35,432 bases of DNA from a virus. Every line of letters starts with the position of its first letter. Within the stretch, counting starts at the first letter, position 1. Positions 11,517 through 19,336 of this stretch are shown one piece after another. The notes beneath the pieces are model-generated. The model was not told the origin of the DNA and made no database searches. It saw nothing but the letters and a program-made list of their open reading frames with translations. The stretch is from the IMG/VR virus record IMGVR_UViG_3300005613_000215, positions 1 through 35,432 of that record; one strand, given 5' to 3'. The translations under genes and the position numbers were made by a program.

Positions 11517-11792
11517 ATGAAAATTAATTTTAACCCCACAAGGGACTGGGTAGTTCTCCCACTTCAAAGAAAGAATAAAACAGAATCTGGAATAATCCTA
11601 AACGGGGAGGCTGAAAAAAGCCTTAGAAGTAACATACTTGAAGTAATAGCTACAGGTCCAGACTGCCAAATGGTTAAAGCTGGAGATACCGTCATGGTTC
11701 ACCCAGAATCTCAAGGACTAATAATTACACTTGAAGAGGGGGAATTTATCATGGTTAATGAGTTCATGCTTTTAGGAGTAATCTCAAACTAA
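11517..11792 (+). CDS. GroES-like co-chaperonin
   Basis: A 91-residue protein with the Cpn10 layout: an opening PTRDWVVLPL strand, a mobile loop RKNKTESGIILNGE with the hydrophobic tripeptide Ile26-Ile27-Leu28 that docks on GroEL, then VIATGPDC, KAGDTVMV and a final strand FMLLGVI. Phages such as T4 (Gp31) and cyanophages replace or supplement host GroES to fold their capsid protein. That is the likely job here, as it is the first gene of the late transcript that includes the capsid gene. It is slightly shorter than bacterial GroES (about 97 residues). No GroEL gene lies in the window. Confidence 0.9.
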   Translation: MKINFNPTRDWVVLPLQRKNKTESGIILNGEAEKSLRSNILEVIATGPDCQMVKAGDTVMVHPESQGLIITLEEGEFIMVNEFMLLGVISN

Positions 11793-11796
11793 ACAG

Positions 11797-12066
11797 ATGA
11801 AAGGTAGTGTAACTATAAGTCTAGACGACTACAAATCTTTAGAATCAAATAAAGAAGAAGTAGAACAGTTTAAATCTAAACTTGTTACTGCCGCTAAAGA
11901 GCTTGAAGTCTTTTTATCGTTTTTAATTTCAAGAGATAATATCTCTGAATACGTAGAAGAATTCAACAGACAATCCACAAAATCAGAAATTGTAATTACA
12001 GATGGGAGAGCAAAAATCAAATTCAAAGACTCAGATATTAAAAATACCGGCAGACACGACATCTAA
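11797..12066 (+). CDS. Small coiled-coil protein, 89 aa
   Basis: An 89-residue protein. It starts with a short strand (GSVTISLDDYKSL), passes into a helix with heptad-like spacing (EEVEQFKSKLVTAAKEL), and ends with strands EIVITDG and KIKFKD. The pattern is common in small phage proteins between early and packaging genes; no function is known. It lies 4 bases past the co-chaperonin stop. Its last 65 bases overlap the start of the winged-helix gene. Confidence 0.72.
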   Translation: MKGSVTISLDDYKSLESNKEEVEQFKSKLVTAAKELEVFLSFLISRDNISEYVEEFNRQSTKSEIVITDGRAKIKFKDSDIKNTGRHDI

Positions 12067-12352
12067 AAAACTACAAGTTTTTAATGGTATTTTAGAGCTT
12101 ACTGATAAAGAAATGGAAGTTCTTTCTCTTCTTATTGACAAAGGAGAAACTGTAGATTTATGTTCCCCCACAAACAAACGAATAGTAGCTGAAGAGCTCA
12201 ATATTTCTGATCATAACACCTTAAATAACTACGTAAAAAGGTTAAAAGATAAGAAAGTAATCATTAAAACCAAAGATGGGTATCAAATTAATGCCCTTTT
12301 AGACCAAGTAATTAACCCAAAAGTTCAAACAATAATTAAACTTATAAAGTAA
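12002..12352 (+). CDS. Winged-helix DNA-binding protein
   Basis: A 116-residue protein with a winged helix-turn-helix core at about residues 34-98: LTDKEMEVLSLLIDKG, then KRIVAEELNISDHNTLNNY as the helix-turn-helix, KRLKDKKVI, and the wing IKTKDGYQIN. It resembles MarR-like regulators in layout. It could regulate late genes, or, near the terminase genes, bind the packaging site. The only in-frame start before the core is the ATG at 12002, giving a 65-base overlap with the gene before it. It ends next to the ATG of the zinc-ribbon gene (TAATG). Confidence 0.78.
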   Translation: MGEQKSNSKTQILKIPADTTSKKLQVFNGILELTDKEMEVLSLLIDKGETVDLCSPTNKRIVAEELNISDHNTLNNYVKRLKDKKVIIKTKDGYQINALLDQVINPKVQTIIKLIK

Positions 12353-12684
12353 TGACTTCATTTTTTGAAATGGTTAAAAACTTTGCAAAAGAAACCAAAG
12401 AATTCATCAAGCAGGGTGCCCCGTCTGTAACAGAGGCACAATATAAAGAGAGGTTAGATGAATGCGATTCTTGTCCCCACTTGATTCGTAAAGAAATGAG
12501 ATGCGGACTGTGCGGGTGTATGGTGGAACATAAAGCTAAATGGCAAACCTCTAATTGTCCAGATAAAAGATGGACTAAGATAGTAGTAGGGGAAGACGGT
12601 AAAAAATTAAACCTAAAAGATGGAAGAAAAGACAATACTACAAAAGCTGTCGATGGAGTACAACCTCCCAATCAAAAAAGTTGA
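12352..12684 (+). CDS. Zinc-ribbon protein, 110 aa
   Basis: A 110-residue protein. The middle has a cysteine-rich block: C38-x2-C41, C51-x2-C54-x-C56 and C69, in the order CDSCPH, CGLCGC, NCPDKRW. Such a block is recurrent in phages of Bacteroidetes and other marine hosts and should bind one or two zinc ions; the function is unknown, with nucleic-acid binding the usual guess. The front end is a basic helix (FFEMVKNFAKETKEFI) and the tail is polar and basic. The end overlaps the HU-like gene by 65 bases in another frame, a repeat of the overlap seen at 12002-12066. Confidence 0.8.
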   Translation: MTSFFEMVKNFAKETKEFIKQGAPSVTEAQYKERLDECDSCPHLIRKEMRCGLCGCMVEHKAKWQTSNCPDKRWTKIVVGEDGKKLNLKDGRKDNTTKAVDGVQPPNQKS

Positions 12685-12850
12685 AGAAGCAGTATTTTAT
12701 CAGTTTAAACATGTCACCAATACTATGAGAGAAGGTAATTTTGAAGGAGTTCGTCTCCCATATTTAGGGAAGTTTCATGTTAACCCTAACAGAATCAAAC
12801 ACATAGAAAACAATAAAACTAAAAATGAAAGAATTAGTAACAATAAGTGA
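12620..12850 (+). CDS. HU-like small DNA-binding protein
   Basis: A 76-residue protein: MEEKTILQKLSMEYNLPIKK, then VEEAVFYQFKHV and NFEGVRLPYLGKFHVNPNR. The order of two short helices followed by a strand ending R-L-P-x-L-G-K-F is that of the HU/IHF-like family found in Bacteroidetes and their phages. It lacks the long DNA-clamping arm of HU. A role in DNA bending, perhaps in packaging, is plausible by position. The start lies in the preceding gene; a later Met12 would cut the first helix. Confidence 0.75.
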   Translation: MEEKTILQKLSMEYNLPIKKVEEAVFYQFKHVTNTMREGNFEGVRLPYLGKFHVNPNRIKHIENNKTKNERISNNK

Positions 12851-13322
12851 AAACAAGGCTATTCCTTCTGCTTATGCGTTAGCTATTCCAGAGTTTAAAG
12901 ATTTATCAGCAAAAGAACTCTCTTTTGTATATTTCTATGCAGACCACAGATCTCCTTACGCCCCATATGATGTTGAAGAAAGATATATTAAACTTCAAGA
13001 CGATTTAAAAATTAAAAAATCTGTTAAATTAGATAAAGCTATTCAAAAATACAACCAGCTTTCTGAAACATCTGCAGTAAAACTTTTAAAATCAGCCAGG
13101 CAGGCAGTTACAAAACTAGAAAAATACTTCCGAACAGTTGACTTAACTGAAATTGATGAGAATGGGAAACTGATATATAGCGCTAAAGACTTAGTAGCTA
13201 ACTTATCTAATATGGGGAAAGTAGTTAGCGGGCTAGACGAGTTAGAAGACATAGTTAAAAAGCAGCAGCAGCAAGAATCAAGCAATAGAGGCGGAGTTAT
13301 AACCAATAAATATTCTCATTGA
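12825..13322 (+). CDS. Possible terminase small subunit
   Basis: A 165-residue protein directly before the large terminase, overlapping its TTG start. It has IPEFKDLSAKELSFVYFYAD, HRSPYAPYDVEERY and a long helical middle, ending with a Gln-rich stretch. The segment F-V-Y-x-x-x-D-x-R-S-P-Y is familiar from proteins placed before the terminase of Bacteroidetes phages. The helix-rich layout and position suit the small terminase subunit, which recognises phage DNA and activates the large subunit, but I see no classical helix-turn-helix. A virion role is possible too. Confidence 0.8.
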   Translation: MKELVTISENKAIPSAYALAIPEFKDLSAKELSFVYFYADHRSPYAPYDVEERYIKLQDDLKIKKSVKLDKAIQKYNQLSETSAVKLLKSARQAVTKLEKYFRTVDLTEIDENGKLIYSAKDLVANLSNMGKVVSGLDELEDIVKKQQQQESSNRGGVITNKYSH

Positions 13323-15286
13323 AATTTAAAGACACACATAACTTCTCCCCTGCAGCTCGGTACTATCTAGAACATGGATTTTATACAGATACGCTGCCCG
13401 GCACCAAAGAATATTTTGAATTTTGGGATGAAGAACAACGAAGATGCTTGCAGGGGTACGAAGTAAACGGAGTTAAAATTTCTGGGTACCACTATTTCTA
13501 CTTAAACTACTGCCCAATAGACAGAGCAGTAGATGAAACTCAGGAAGATGGATCTATATTAGCAAAACGTGAAAGAACTTTTCCTGCATTTTACGATGGG
13601 GATTTTGACTTCTTTCATGTTATAGACAATTGTCGTAAAACAAACAAGCACTTAACTGTACTTAAGGCCCGACGTAAAGGTTATTCATACAAAGCCGGGT
13701 CTATGATGGCTCGTAATTACTTTCATGTAAAAAACTCTAAAAACTTTGTATTTGCTGAGCAAAAAGAATACTTAATCGGGGATGGGATACTATCAAAAGT
13801 ATGGGATTTTATATCTTTTGTAGATGATAATACTGCATGGACTCAACCTAGACTGATTGATAAAGAAATGCACAAGCAGGCAGGGTATAAAAAGAGAGTT
13901 AACGGAGCAGATGTAACCCTTGGTAAAAAATCTCAGATAATTGGGGTGTCTCTAAAAGACAATCCAGATAAAGTACGTGGTAAAGCGGGTGAACTTATAT
14001 TCTTTGAAGAGGCGGGTTCATTCAACGGATTATTAAAAGCTTGGGAAGTAGCAATGCCTACAATGCGTCAGGGGTCAAAAACCCTTGGGACAATGATTGC
14101 CTTCGGTACGGGCGGGGAAGAAGGTCCTGGATTTGAATCTATGGAAGAAATGTTCTACCACCCAGAAGCCTATGATTGTATGCACTTTGATAACATTTGG
14201 GATGAAGGAGCACAAGGAACTAAATGTGGTTATTTTGTCCCAATCTACCAAAACCTTGACGGGTTTATAGACGAAGATGGGAACTCTTTAATAGAATCAG
14301 CTAAATCATTTGAAGAAGAGCAAAGGGAGAAGAAAAGAAAGGCAAACGATCCAAAAGCTTTTGATCAATACATAGCAGAGCACCCATTCTCCCCACAAGA
14401 AGCTACCCTCCAAGTAACTGCAAATTTATTTGATGTTGGAACACTAAAAGAACAATACAATAGGGTAATAGTACATGAACTTTGGAAAAGGGAGGGAACT
14501 GCAGGAGATTTATATCACGACCAAAATAACAATGTTCAATTTCGCCCAAACCCTGCAAGAAAACCAATCATAAAATTCCCCCACAGAAAAGATGATGCAA
14601 TAGAAGGGGCTGTAATTGTATACGAACCCCCGTTTAGAACAAAAGATAATTTAACTCCACACAATCTATACTTCATTTGCCATGACCCCTACGCGCAGTC
14701 TGGGAGTACAGGAGATTCTCTCGGGGCTGCTTACGTAATCAAACGAACAAATAACTTATCTAAGCCCGATGACATTATTGTAGCATCATATGTAGGACGC
14801 CCAAAAACTCAGGACGAGTACAATAGAAATCTGTTTATGCTCGCTGACTATTATAACGCTAAGATAGGGTTTGAGAACGATAGGGGGGAAGTAATACCTT
14901 ACGCTAAGAGGTTTAGAAAGTTACACAAGCTGCAAGAAGAATTTGAAATGCTTGACAAAAAAGAACTTCAATCTCGTAACGTTAAACGTCAGTATGGGAT
15001 GCATATGACGCAACAACGAAAACAACAAGGCGAGTTGTACATAAGAGACTGGTTGAGCACCCAAAGAAGTAAAGACGAAGACGGGAATGTAACTTTAAAC
15101 TTACATAAGATTTATGACCCCGCACTACTACAAGAACTAATTAAATTCAATCATAAGGGAAACTTTGACCGGGCTATGGCACTCATGATCGGGATGTATC
15201 ATAGTAGAGAGTTATATAATAGAGAAGTAGTTGAAGTTCTAAATGACCGTTCTCAAGACGATTGGTTTGATAAAAATTACAAGTAA
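13319..15286 (+). CDS. Terminase large subunit
   Basis: The 655-residue packaging motor. The ATPase part has a modified Walker A (KARRKGYSYK, residues 116-125) and Walker B ELIFFEE (225-231). The nuclease part has Asp456 in CHDPYAQ, Glu519 in IGFEN and Asp617 in FDRAM, fitting the three metal-binding acids of the RNase H-like domain. The front carries SGYHYFYLNYCPI, a mark of the terminase of crAss-like and related Bacteroidetes phages. It translocates DNA into the prohead through the portal and cuts it. The start is probably TTG at 13319, overlapping the stop TGA of the gene before; no ATG is available until residue 129, past the ATPase motif. Confidence 0.95.
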   Translation: MKFKDTHNFSPAARYYLEHGFYTDTLPGTKEYFEFWDEEQRRCLQGYEVNGVKISGYHYFYLNYCPIDRAVDETQEDGSILAKRERTFPAFYDGDFDFFHVIDNCRKTNKHLTVLKARRKGYSYKAGSMMARNYFHVKNSKNFVFAEQKEYLIGDGILSKVWDFISFVDDNTAWTQPRLIDKEMHKQAGYKKRVNGADVTLGKKSQIIGVSLKDNPDKVRGKAGELIFFEEAGSFNGLLKAWEVAMPTMRQGSKTLGTMIAFGTGGEEGPGFESMEEMFYHPEAYDCMHFDNIWDEGAQGTKCGYFVPIYQNLDGFIDEDGNSLIESAKSFEEEQREKKRKANDPKAFDQYIAEHPFSPQEATLQVTANLFDVGTLKEQYNRVIVHELWKREGTAGDLYHDQNNNVQFRPNPARKPIIKFPHRKDDAIEGAVIVYEPPFRTKDNLTPHNLYFICHDPYAQSGSTGDSLGAAYVIKRTNNLSKPDDIIVASYVGRPKTQDEYNRNLFMLADYYNAKIGFENDRGEVIPYAKRFRKLHKLQEEFEMLDKKELQSRNVKRQYGMHMTQQRKQQGELYIRDWLSTQRSKDEDGNVTLNLHKIYDPALLQELIKFNHKGNFDRAMALMIGMYHSRELYNREVVEVLNDRSQDDWFDKNYK

Positions 15287-15291
15287 TTTTG
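15284..15291 (+). promoter_or_regulatory. Possible promoter element before portal gene
   Basis: TAATTTTG matches TAnnTTTG and overlaps the terminase stop. A TTG (15262-15264) stands 19 bases upstream, shorter than the 21 of the two clear promoters. Transcription would start within a few bases of the ATG at 15299. Chance is possible in such A/T-rich DNA. Confidence 0.3.
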
Positions 15292-15298
15292 CAAGGAT

Positions 15299-17521
15299 AT
15301 GTACGGTTCCCATAAAATTCCACAACAGAGACTCCCACTAAATAAGAAAACCCAAAAGTGGAGAGAAGAATGCGTAGATGCATTTATAAATCTCTCTAAG
15401 TTTGGGTTATCTGAAAGAAGAAGCTACTTAAAAACTTTGTATGACTATTACAATGGGGAGATAGATGAGCAAGACTACAAATATGTACTAAAACCTTACG
15501 GACGCACGCGAGAGAACTTCCCATCTAAACTACGTAACTACCCAATAATTAAACCAATCATAGATTTATTGCTTGGGGAGAAGTCAAAAAGAGCATTAAA
15601 TTTTACAGTAGCCGTTAAAAACGGAGATGCAGTATCTTTAAAGGAGCAAGCAAAAAAAGAAGTATTAGTGTCTGCAATACAAAAAATGTTTGTGCAGCAG
15701 GTAGTAGCAATGACAAATCCAGAAATGGGGGCAGATGCACAAATGGATCCACAGCTTCCCAAACAAATAGTAGAGCAATTTGAAACTAGTTACGTAGACG
15801 ATAGAGCAATAAAAGGGCAAGCGGCTATCAACTACATAATGCAAAATGAAGAGCTTTACGACAAACTTCAAAAACAATTCTTCCATTTTTTAGTATCAGG
15901 AGAATGTTATTCTGAAAAAGGAGTCAGATCAGGAGAACCTTTTTACGATGTAATTAACCCCTTAGATATAGACTACGATAAAGATCCGGATATTGACTTT
16001 GTAGAAGATGCAGATTGGGCAATAATTAGAAAGTTTGCTCATGCATCTACAATTATAGATAATTTTGGGGACTATCTTACAGATGAACAGGTACTTGCAC
16101 TTGAAGACCCTCAGCAATCTTCAGTCGATTCTTACTTGTTGTACAGAGCTGAAGCATCTGGAGCAGACGATAACATTTACAGAAATAGACTTATAGAGTG
16201 TGTAACTGTATACTGGAAAGGCCGTAAACGAATAGGATTTGTTACTTACATAGATCCTGCTACAGGTACAGAGGAGGAATTTCAAGTAGAAGAGGGCTAT
16301 AGAATGCCGTTAGAACTAAAAGAACAAGGAGCAAAATTAAACTGGGAATGGGTAAATGAAGTCTGGCAGGGAACTAAAATAGATGGGAGGTTTTTTATAA
16401 ACATTAACCCAATCTCAAACCAAAGACTCTCTTTAGATAACCCATCAAGATGTAAGCTCCCAATTAACGGGAGAAAATACTCAGATATAAACTCTAACAA
16501 CATCTCTTTAGTTAGTCTCGGGATTCCTTATCAGCTTAATTACAATATTTACAAATATCGACTCGAGCTTGCAATTGCAAGGAGTAAAGATATTATTGCT
16601 CAGTTCGACATTAACATGATCCCTAAAAAGTGGGATATGGATAAATTCATGTACTACGTAGAGGGTACTGGTATTGCATGGGTTGATTACAACAAAGAAG
16701 GGATTCAGCTTTCTCCTCAACATCAGTCAGTTCTTGACATGTCGATTAAAACAATCCAACAATACATTCTACTGTTAGATTCAATCATGATGGAGTGGGA
16801 GAAGATTTCCGGAGTTAATAGGCAACGACAAGGATCTATTGGACAGTACGAAGGTAAAGGAAGCTCACAGCAGGCCATTGTACAATCTTCACATATAACT
16901 GAAGATATATTTAGAAAGTTTGCAAATTTTGAGCAAAGAGAACTTCAAGGATTACTAGATTATTCTAAAGAGGCATGGATTACAGGTAAAAAGGGAATGT
17001 ATGTAATGCCGGACAACACCATGCAATTTGTAGATATAGATTCTTTACAACATATGGAATCTGAGTATGGAGTGTTTGTATCTGATGCTGGTAAAGATCT
17101 AGAAAAACGAGATCAAGCCAAACAATTAGCTCAGGCTATGATTCAAAATGGAACTCCGGCCTCTGAAGTATTAGAGATGATGGAAGCAGAAAATTTTGCA
17201 AGCATCAAACAAAAAATTAAACAAGCTGAAAAAGCAAGACAAGAGTTAATGCAAGCACAGCAACAGGCAGAACAAGAAAGACAACAAATGCAAATGCAGG
17301 CAGAGCAAATGAAAGTACAACAAGAAGCAATAGATAAAGAAAAAGATAGGCAAAAAGATATTGAAATTGCACTAATTAATGCAGAAGCAAAAGATACATC
17401 AGATAAATTAAATCTTGATCTTCAAAAAATGATGAAAGACTTTGAAGTTAAAGAAAGAGAAATTAGCTTAAAAGAGCAGGAGCTTGCTCAAAAAATAGAG
17501 CAACAAAATCGTGAAAGTTAA
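15299..17521 (+). CDS. Portal protein
   Basis: A 740-residue protein directly after the terminase, with the features of the portal of crAss-like phages: an early helix-rich part with YLKTLYDYYNGEID, the segment KLRNYPIIKPIIDLLLGEK, a mixed core with EIDYDKDPDID-like acidic turns, and a long helix in SIMMEWEKISGVNRQRQG before GQYEGKGSSQQAI. The last about 110 residues are a Gln/Glu-rich coiled coil (AEQERQQMQMQAEQ and onward). Twelve copies form the ring through which DNA enters and leaves the head. Arginine is mostly AGA/AGG here, matching the phage tRNA. The stop overlaps the next start (TAATG). Confidence 0.92.
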   Translation: MYGSHKIPQQRLPLNKKTQKWREECVDAFINLSKFGLSERRSYLKTLYDYYNGEIDEQDYKYVLKPYGRTRENFPSKLRNYPIIKPIIDLLLGEKSKRALNFTVAVKNGDAVSLKEQAKKEVLVSAIQKMFVQQVVAMTNPEMGADAQMDPQLPKQIVEQFETSYVDDRAIKGQAAINYIMQNEELYDKLQKQFFHFLVSGECYSEKGVRSGEPFYDVINPLDIDYDKDPDIDFVEDADWAIIRKFAHASTIIDNFGDYLTDEQVLALEDPQQSSVDSYLLYRAEASGADDNIYRNRLIECVTVYWKGRKRIGFVTYIDPATGTEEEFQVEEGYRMPLELKEQGAKLNWEWVNEVWQGTKIDGRFFININPISNQRLSLDNPSRCKLPINGRKYSDINSNNISLVSLGIPYQLNYNIYKYRLELAIARSKDIIAQFDINMIPKKWDMDKFMYYVEGTGIAWVDYNKEGIQLSPQHQSVLDMSIKTIQQYILLLDSIMMEWEKISGVNRQRQGSIGQYEGKGSSQQAIVQSSHITEDIFRKFANFEQRELQGLLDYSKEAWITGKKGMYVMPDNTMQFVDIDSLQHMESEYGVFVSDAGKDLEKRDQAKQLAQAMIQNGTPASEVLEMMEAENFASIKQKIKQAEKARQELMQAQQQAEQERQQMQMQAEQMKVQQEAIDKEKDRQKDIEIALINAEAKDTSDKLNLDLQKMMKDFEVKEREISLKEQELAQKIEQQNRES

Positions 17522-19260
17522 TGAACAATTCTGAAAGAAAAATACTACTTGATAAAACTAAACAAGCTCAACAACAAGGGTTTCAAGGATCTTACTTAGA
17601 CGTTCTTCAAAACCCTCAGACGTTAATGCAATTTGAGCAAGAATTACAAAAACAACAAATGTCTACTCCTCGAGTAGAGGCTGGTTCTAACCCGAATGTA
17701 GAAGTTGCTCAAACACCACAACAAAGACAACAAGGACTTAGAGGACGATCTCGTAGTGAAATGCCTCAAGCAATGGTTTTCCCAAACGTTTCTCCTAATA
17801 CCCCGTTCAACACTATGGGCATGAAAGCCCCAATAGATATAAAGAAGTATGATGAGCAGGGACACTTGGTAAAATCCTACGAGAACGTTCCTCCAGGAAT
17901 TAAATCTCTCCCCACAGGACCAGCTAGAGGCACTATTGTAGAAACCCCGAGTAGGATGAGATCTGGGGGGAAAAGAAGAAAATATCAGACAGGGAACTCA
18001 CCACTTTCTACTTTTAAATATAATCTCCCCGCTAAAAAATCTAGTATTAGAGACAAACAAGTTGATTTAGGTGTTGGTCCATACCATACTGCAAGAAGAG
18101 ATAACACCAGTACCCAAGCTCCTAACTTTCAAAGTAAAGAAGAAGTAGAAGCTCAACAACAAAGAAGATTTTTTAATCAAGCAGTTCAAGAAGCAGACAG
18201 AGTGTCTGCAATAACAGGAGAGCAGCCAAACTACTCTCAAGCCCGTCAAAACATTGTTACAGGCGAACGCCCACAGTTTGTAACAAACACAGACAATCCT
18301 GGCTATCAAGAAAGGGCAAAAGCTTATAGAGATAAATATGGAGTAGAGATAGATGAGCCTACTATAATAGAACGCATGGCTAATCCTATAGCTCAATTAG
18401 AATATTATAACAGATATGGTAGTTTCCCAAACAGGGCTCAGATGAATCTAGACTCTACTTACGGTAACCCGCTAGATATGCCTTTAGCTATGTATAATCC
18501 TGCTTCTTATGTACAATCTGCAGCAGACGCTAAAAACGCGGCAGGTGAGGGTAATTATATGGCAGCAGGATTATACGGATTGGGGGCTTTACCCGGAGGC
18601 TCTGGAGCCAAAGGTGCATCCTCAGCAATTAAAACCAGTAGAGGAATTAAAAACCTTCGCAAAATTAATGAGCCTAAATTTGTACCAGCTTCCGAAGGTT
18701 TAGAATCTACAACTAAAGTTTTTGGAGAAATTTTGCCCCAACTAAAAATTCGTGGTAAAGTTTATGATGAACAGTTTAGTACTGAACAGTTGCTAAATCC
18801 CCTTGCAGATAAAAGTAATGTTGAACTTTTTGGAACATATGGTGGAAGACCCGTCGTTGGAGTTAAAATGCCAAATGATGAAACCGAGTACTTTTATAAA
18901 TCTACGGGCTGGGGAGGTAAAAAAGCTGCAGAGTCGAACACAACAGCAGGAATGTGGCAGCCTTTTGGAGGGTTTTTAGATAGAGGTAAAAAGGGCAGTT
19001 GGTTTATTAAAGACGATGATTATATAAACTATTACAACAGTAAAGCTTTTAAAACTATTGCTGAGGGCTTAGATCCTATATTAATGAGTCACCTTGGGGC
19101 GGGATCAGTAGATGAATTAAACAAAATATTAAATTTTAAAGGTCAAACCTTTGGAGATTTAGATAGTTATATACCCGGAAGCACATTGTCAAAAAAGCAA
19201 AAAGGGGGTAAAGCAGTTAGCACAAAATTTAGGGCATACAAATCACTCCCAAAATACTAA
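17521..19260 (+). CDS. Unknown virion protein, 579 aa
   Basis: A 579-residue protein between portal and scaffold. The front is Gln-rich and low in order (QKQQMSTPRVEAG, TPQQRQQGLRGRSR). The middle has basic patches (SGGKRRKYQTGNSP) and a Gly/Ala hydrophobic run (GLYGLGALPGGSGAKGASSA) that could enter a membrane. The back, residues about 390-560, is a distinct globular domain with GGRPVVGVKMPNDETEYFYK, STGWGGKK, WQPFGGFLDRGKKGSWF and NYYNSKAFK. I think domains like this occur in other Bacteroidetes phages but know no function. Position suggests an internal head or ejected protein. The end (KGGKAVSTKFRAY) is basic. Confidence 0.8.
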   Translation: MNNSERKILLDKTKQAQQQGFQGSYLDVLQNPQTLMQFEQELQKQQMSTPRVEAGSNPNVEVAQTPQQRQQGLRGRSRSEMPQAMVFPNVSPNTPFNTMGMKAPIDIKKYDEQGHLVKSYENVPPGIKSLPTGPARGTIVETPSRMRSGGKRRKYQTGNSPLSTFKYNLPAKKSSIRDKQVDLGVGPYHTARRDNTSTQAPNFQSKEEVEAQQQRRFFNQAVQEADRVSAITGEQPNYSQARQNIVTGERPQFVTNTDNPGYQERAKAYRDKYGVEIDEPTIIERMANPIAQLEYYNRYGSFPNRAQMNLDSTYGNPLDMPLAMYNPASYVQSAADAKNAAGEGNYMAAGLYGLGALPGGSGAKGASSAIKTSRGIKNLRKINEPKFVPASEGLESTTKVFGEILPQLKIRGKVYDEQFSTEQLLNPLADKSNVELFGTYGGRPVVGVKMPNDETEYFYKSTGWGGKKAAESNTTAGMWQPFGGFLDRGKKGSWFIKDDDYINYYNSKAFKTIAEGLDPILMSHLGAGSVDELNKILNFKGQTFGDLDSYIPGSTLSKKQKGGKAVSTKFRAYKSLPKY

Positions 19261-19324
19261 ATGTTATATATTTAACAACTAGTATAAAAAATAATTACAT
19301 AAATTTTTAACTAAACAATTTAAA

Positions 19325-19332
19325 TACATTTG
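19325..19332 (+). promoter_or_regulatory. Possible promoter of the scaffold-capsid genes
   Basis: TACATTTG, exact to TAnnTTTG, ends 4 bases before the ATG at 19337. The gap 19261-19336 is the longest between late genes up to that point and is almost all A and T. No TTG stands at the -33 position. If used, the message would start at or close to the ATG (leaderless). Confidence 0.45.
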
Positions 19333-19336
19333 CAAC

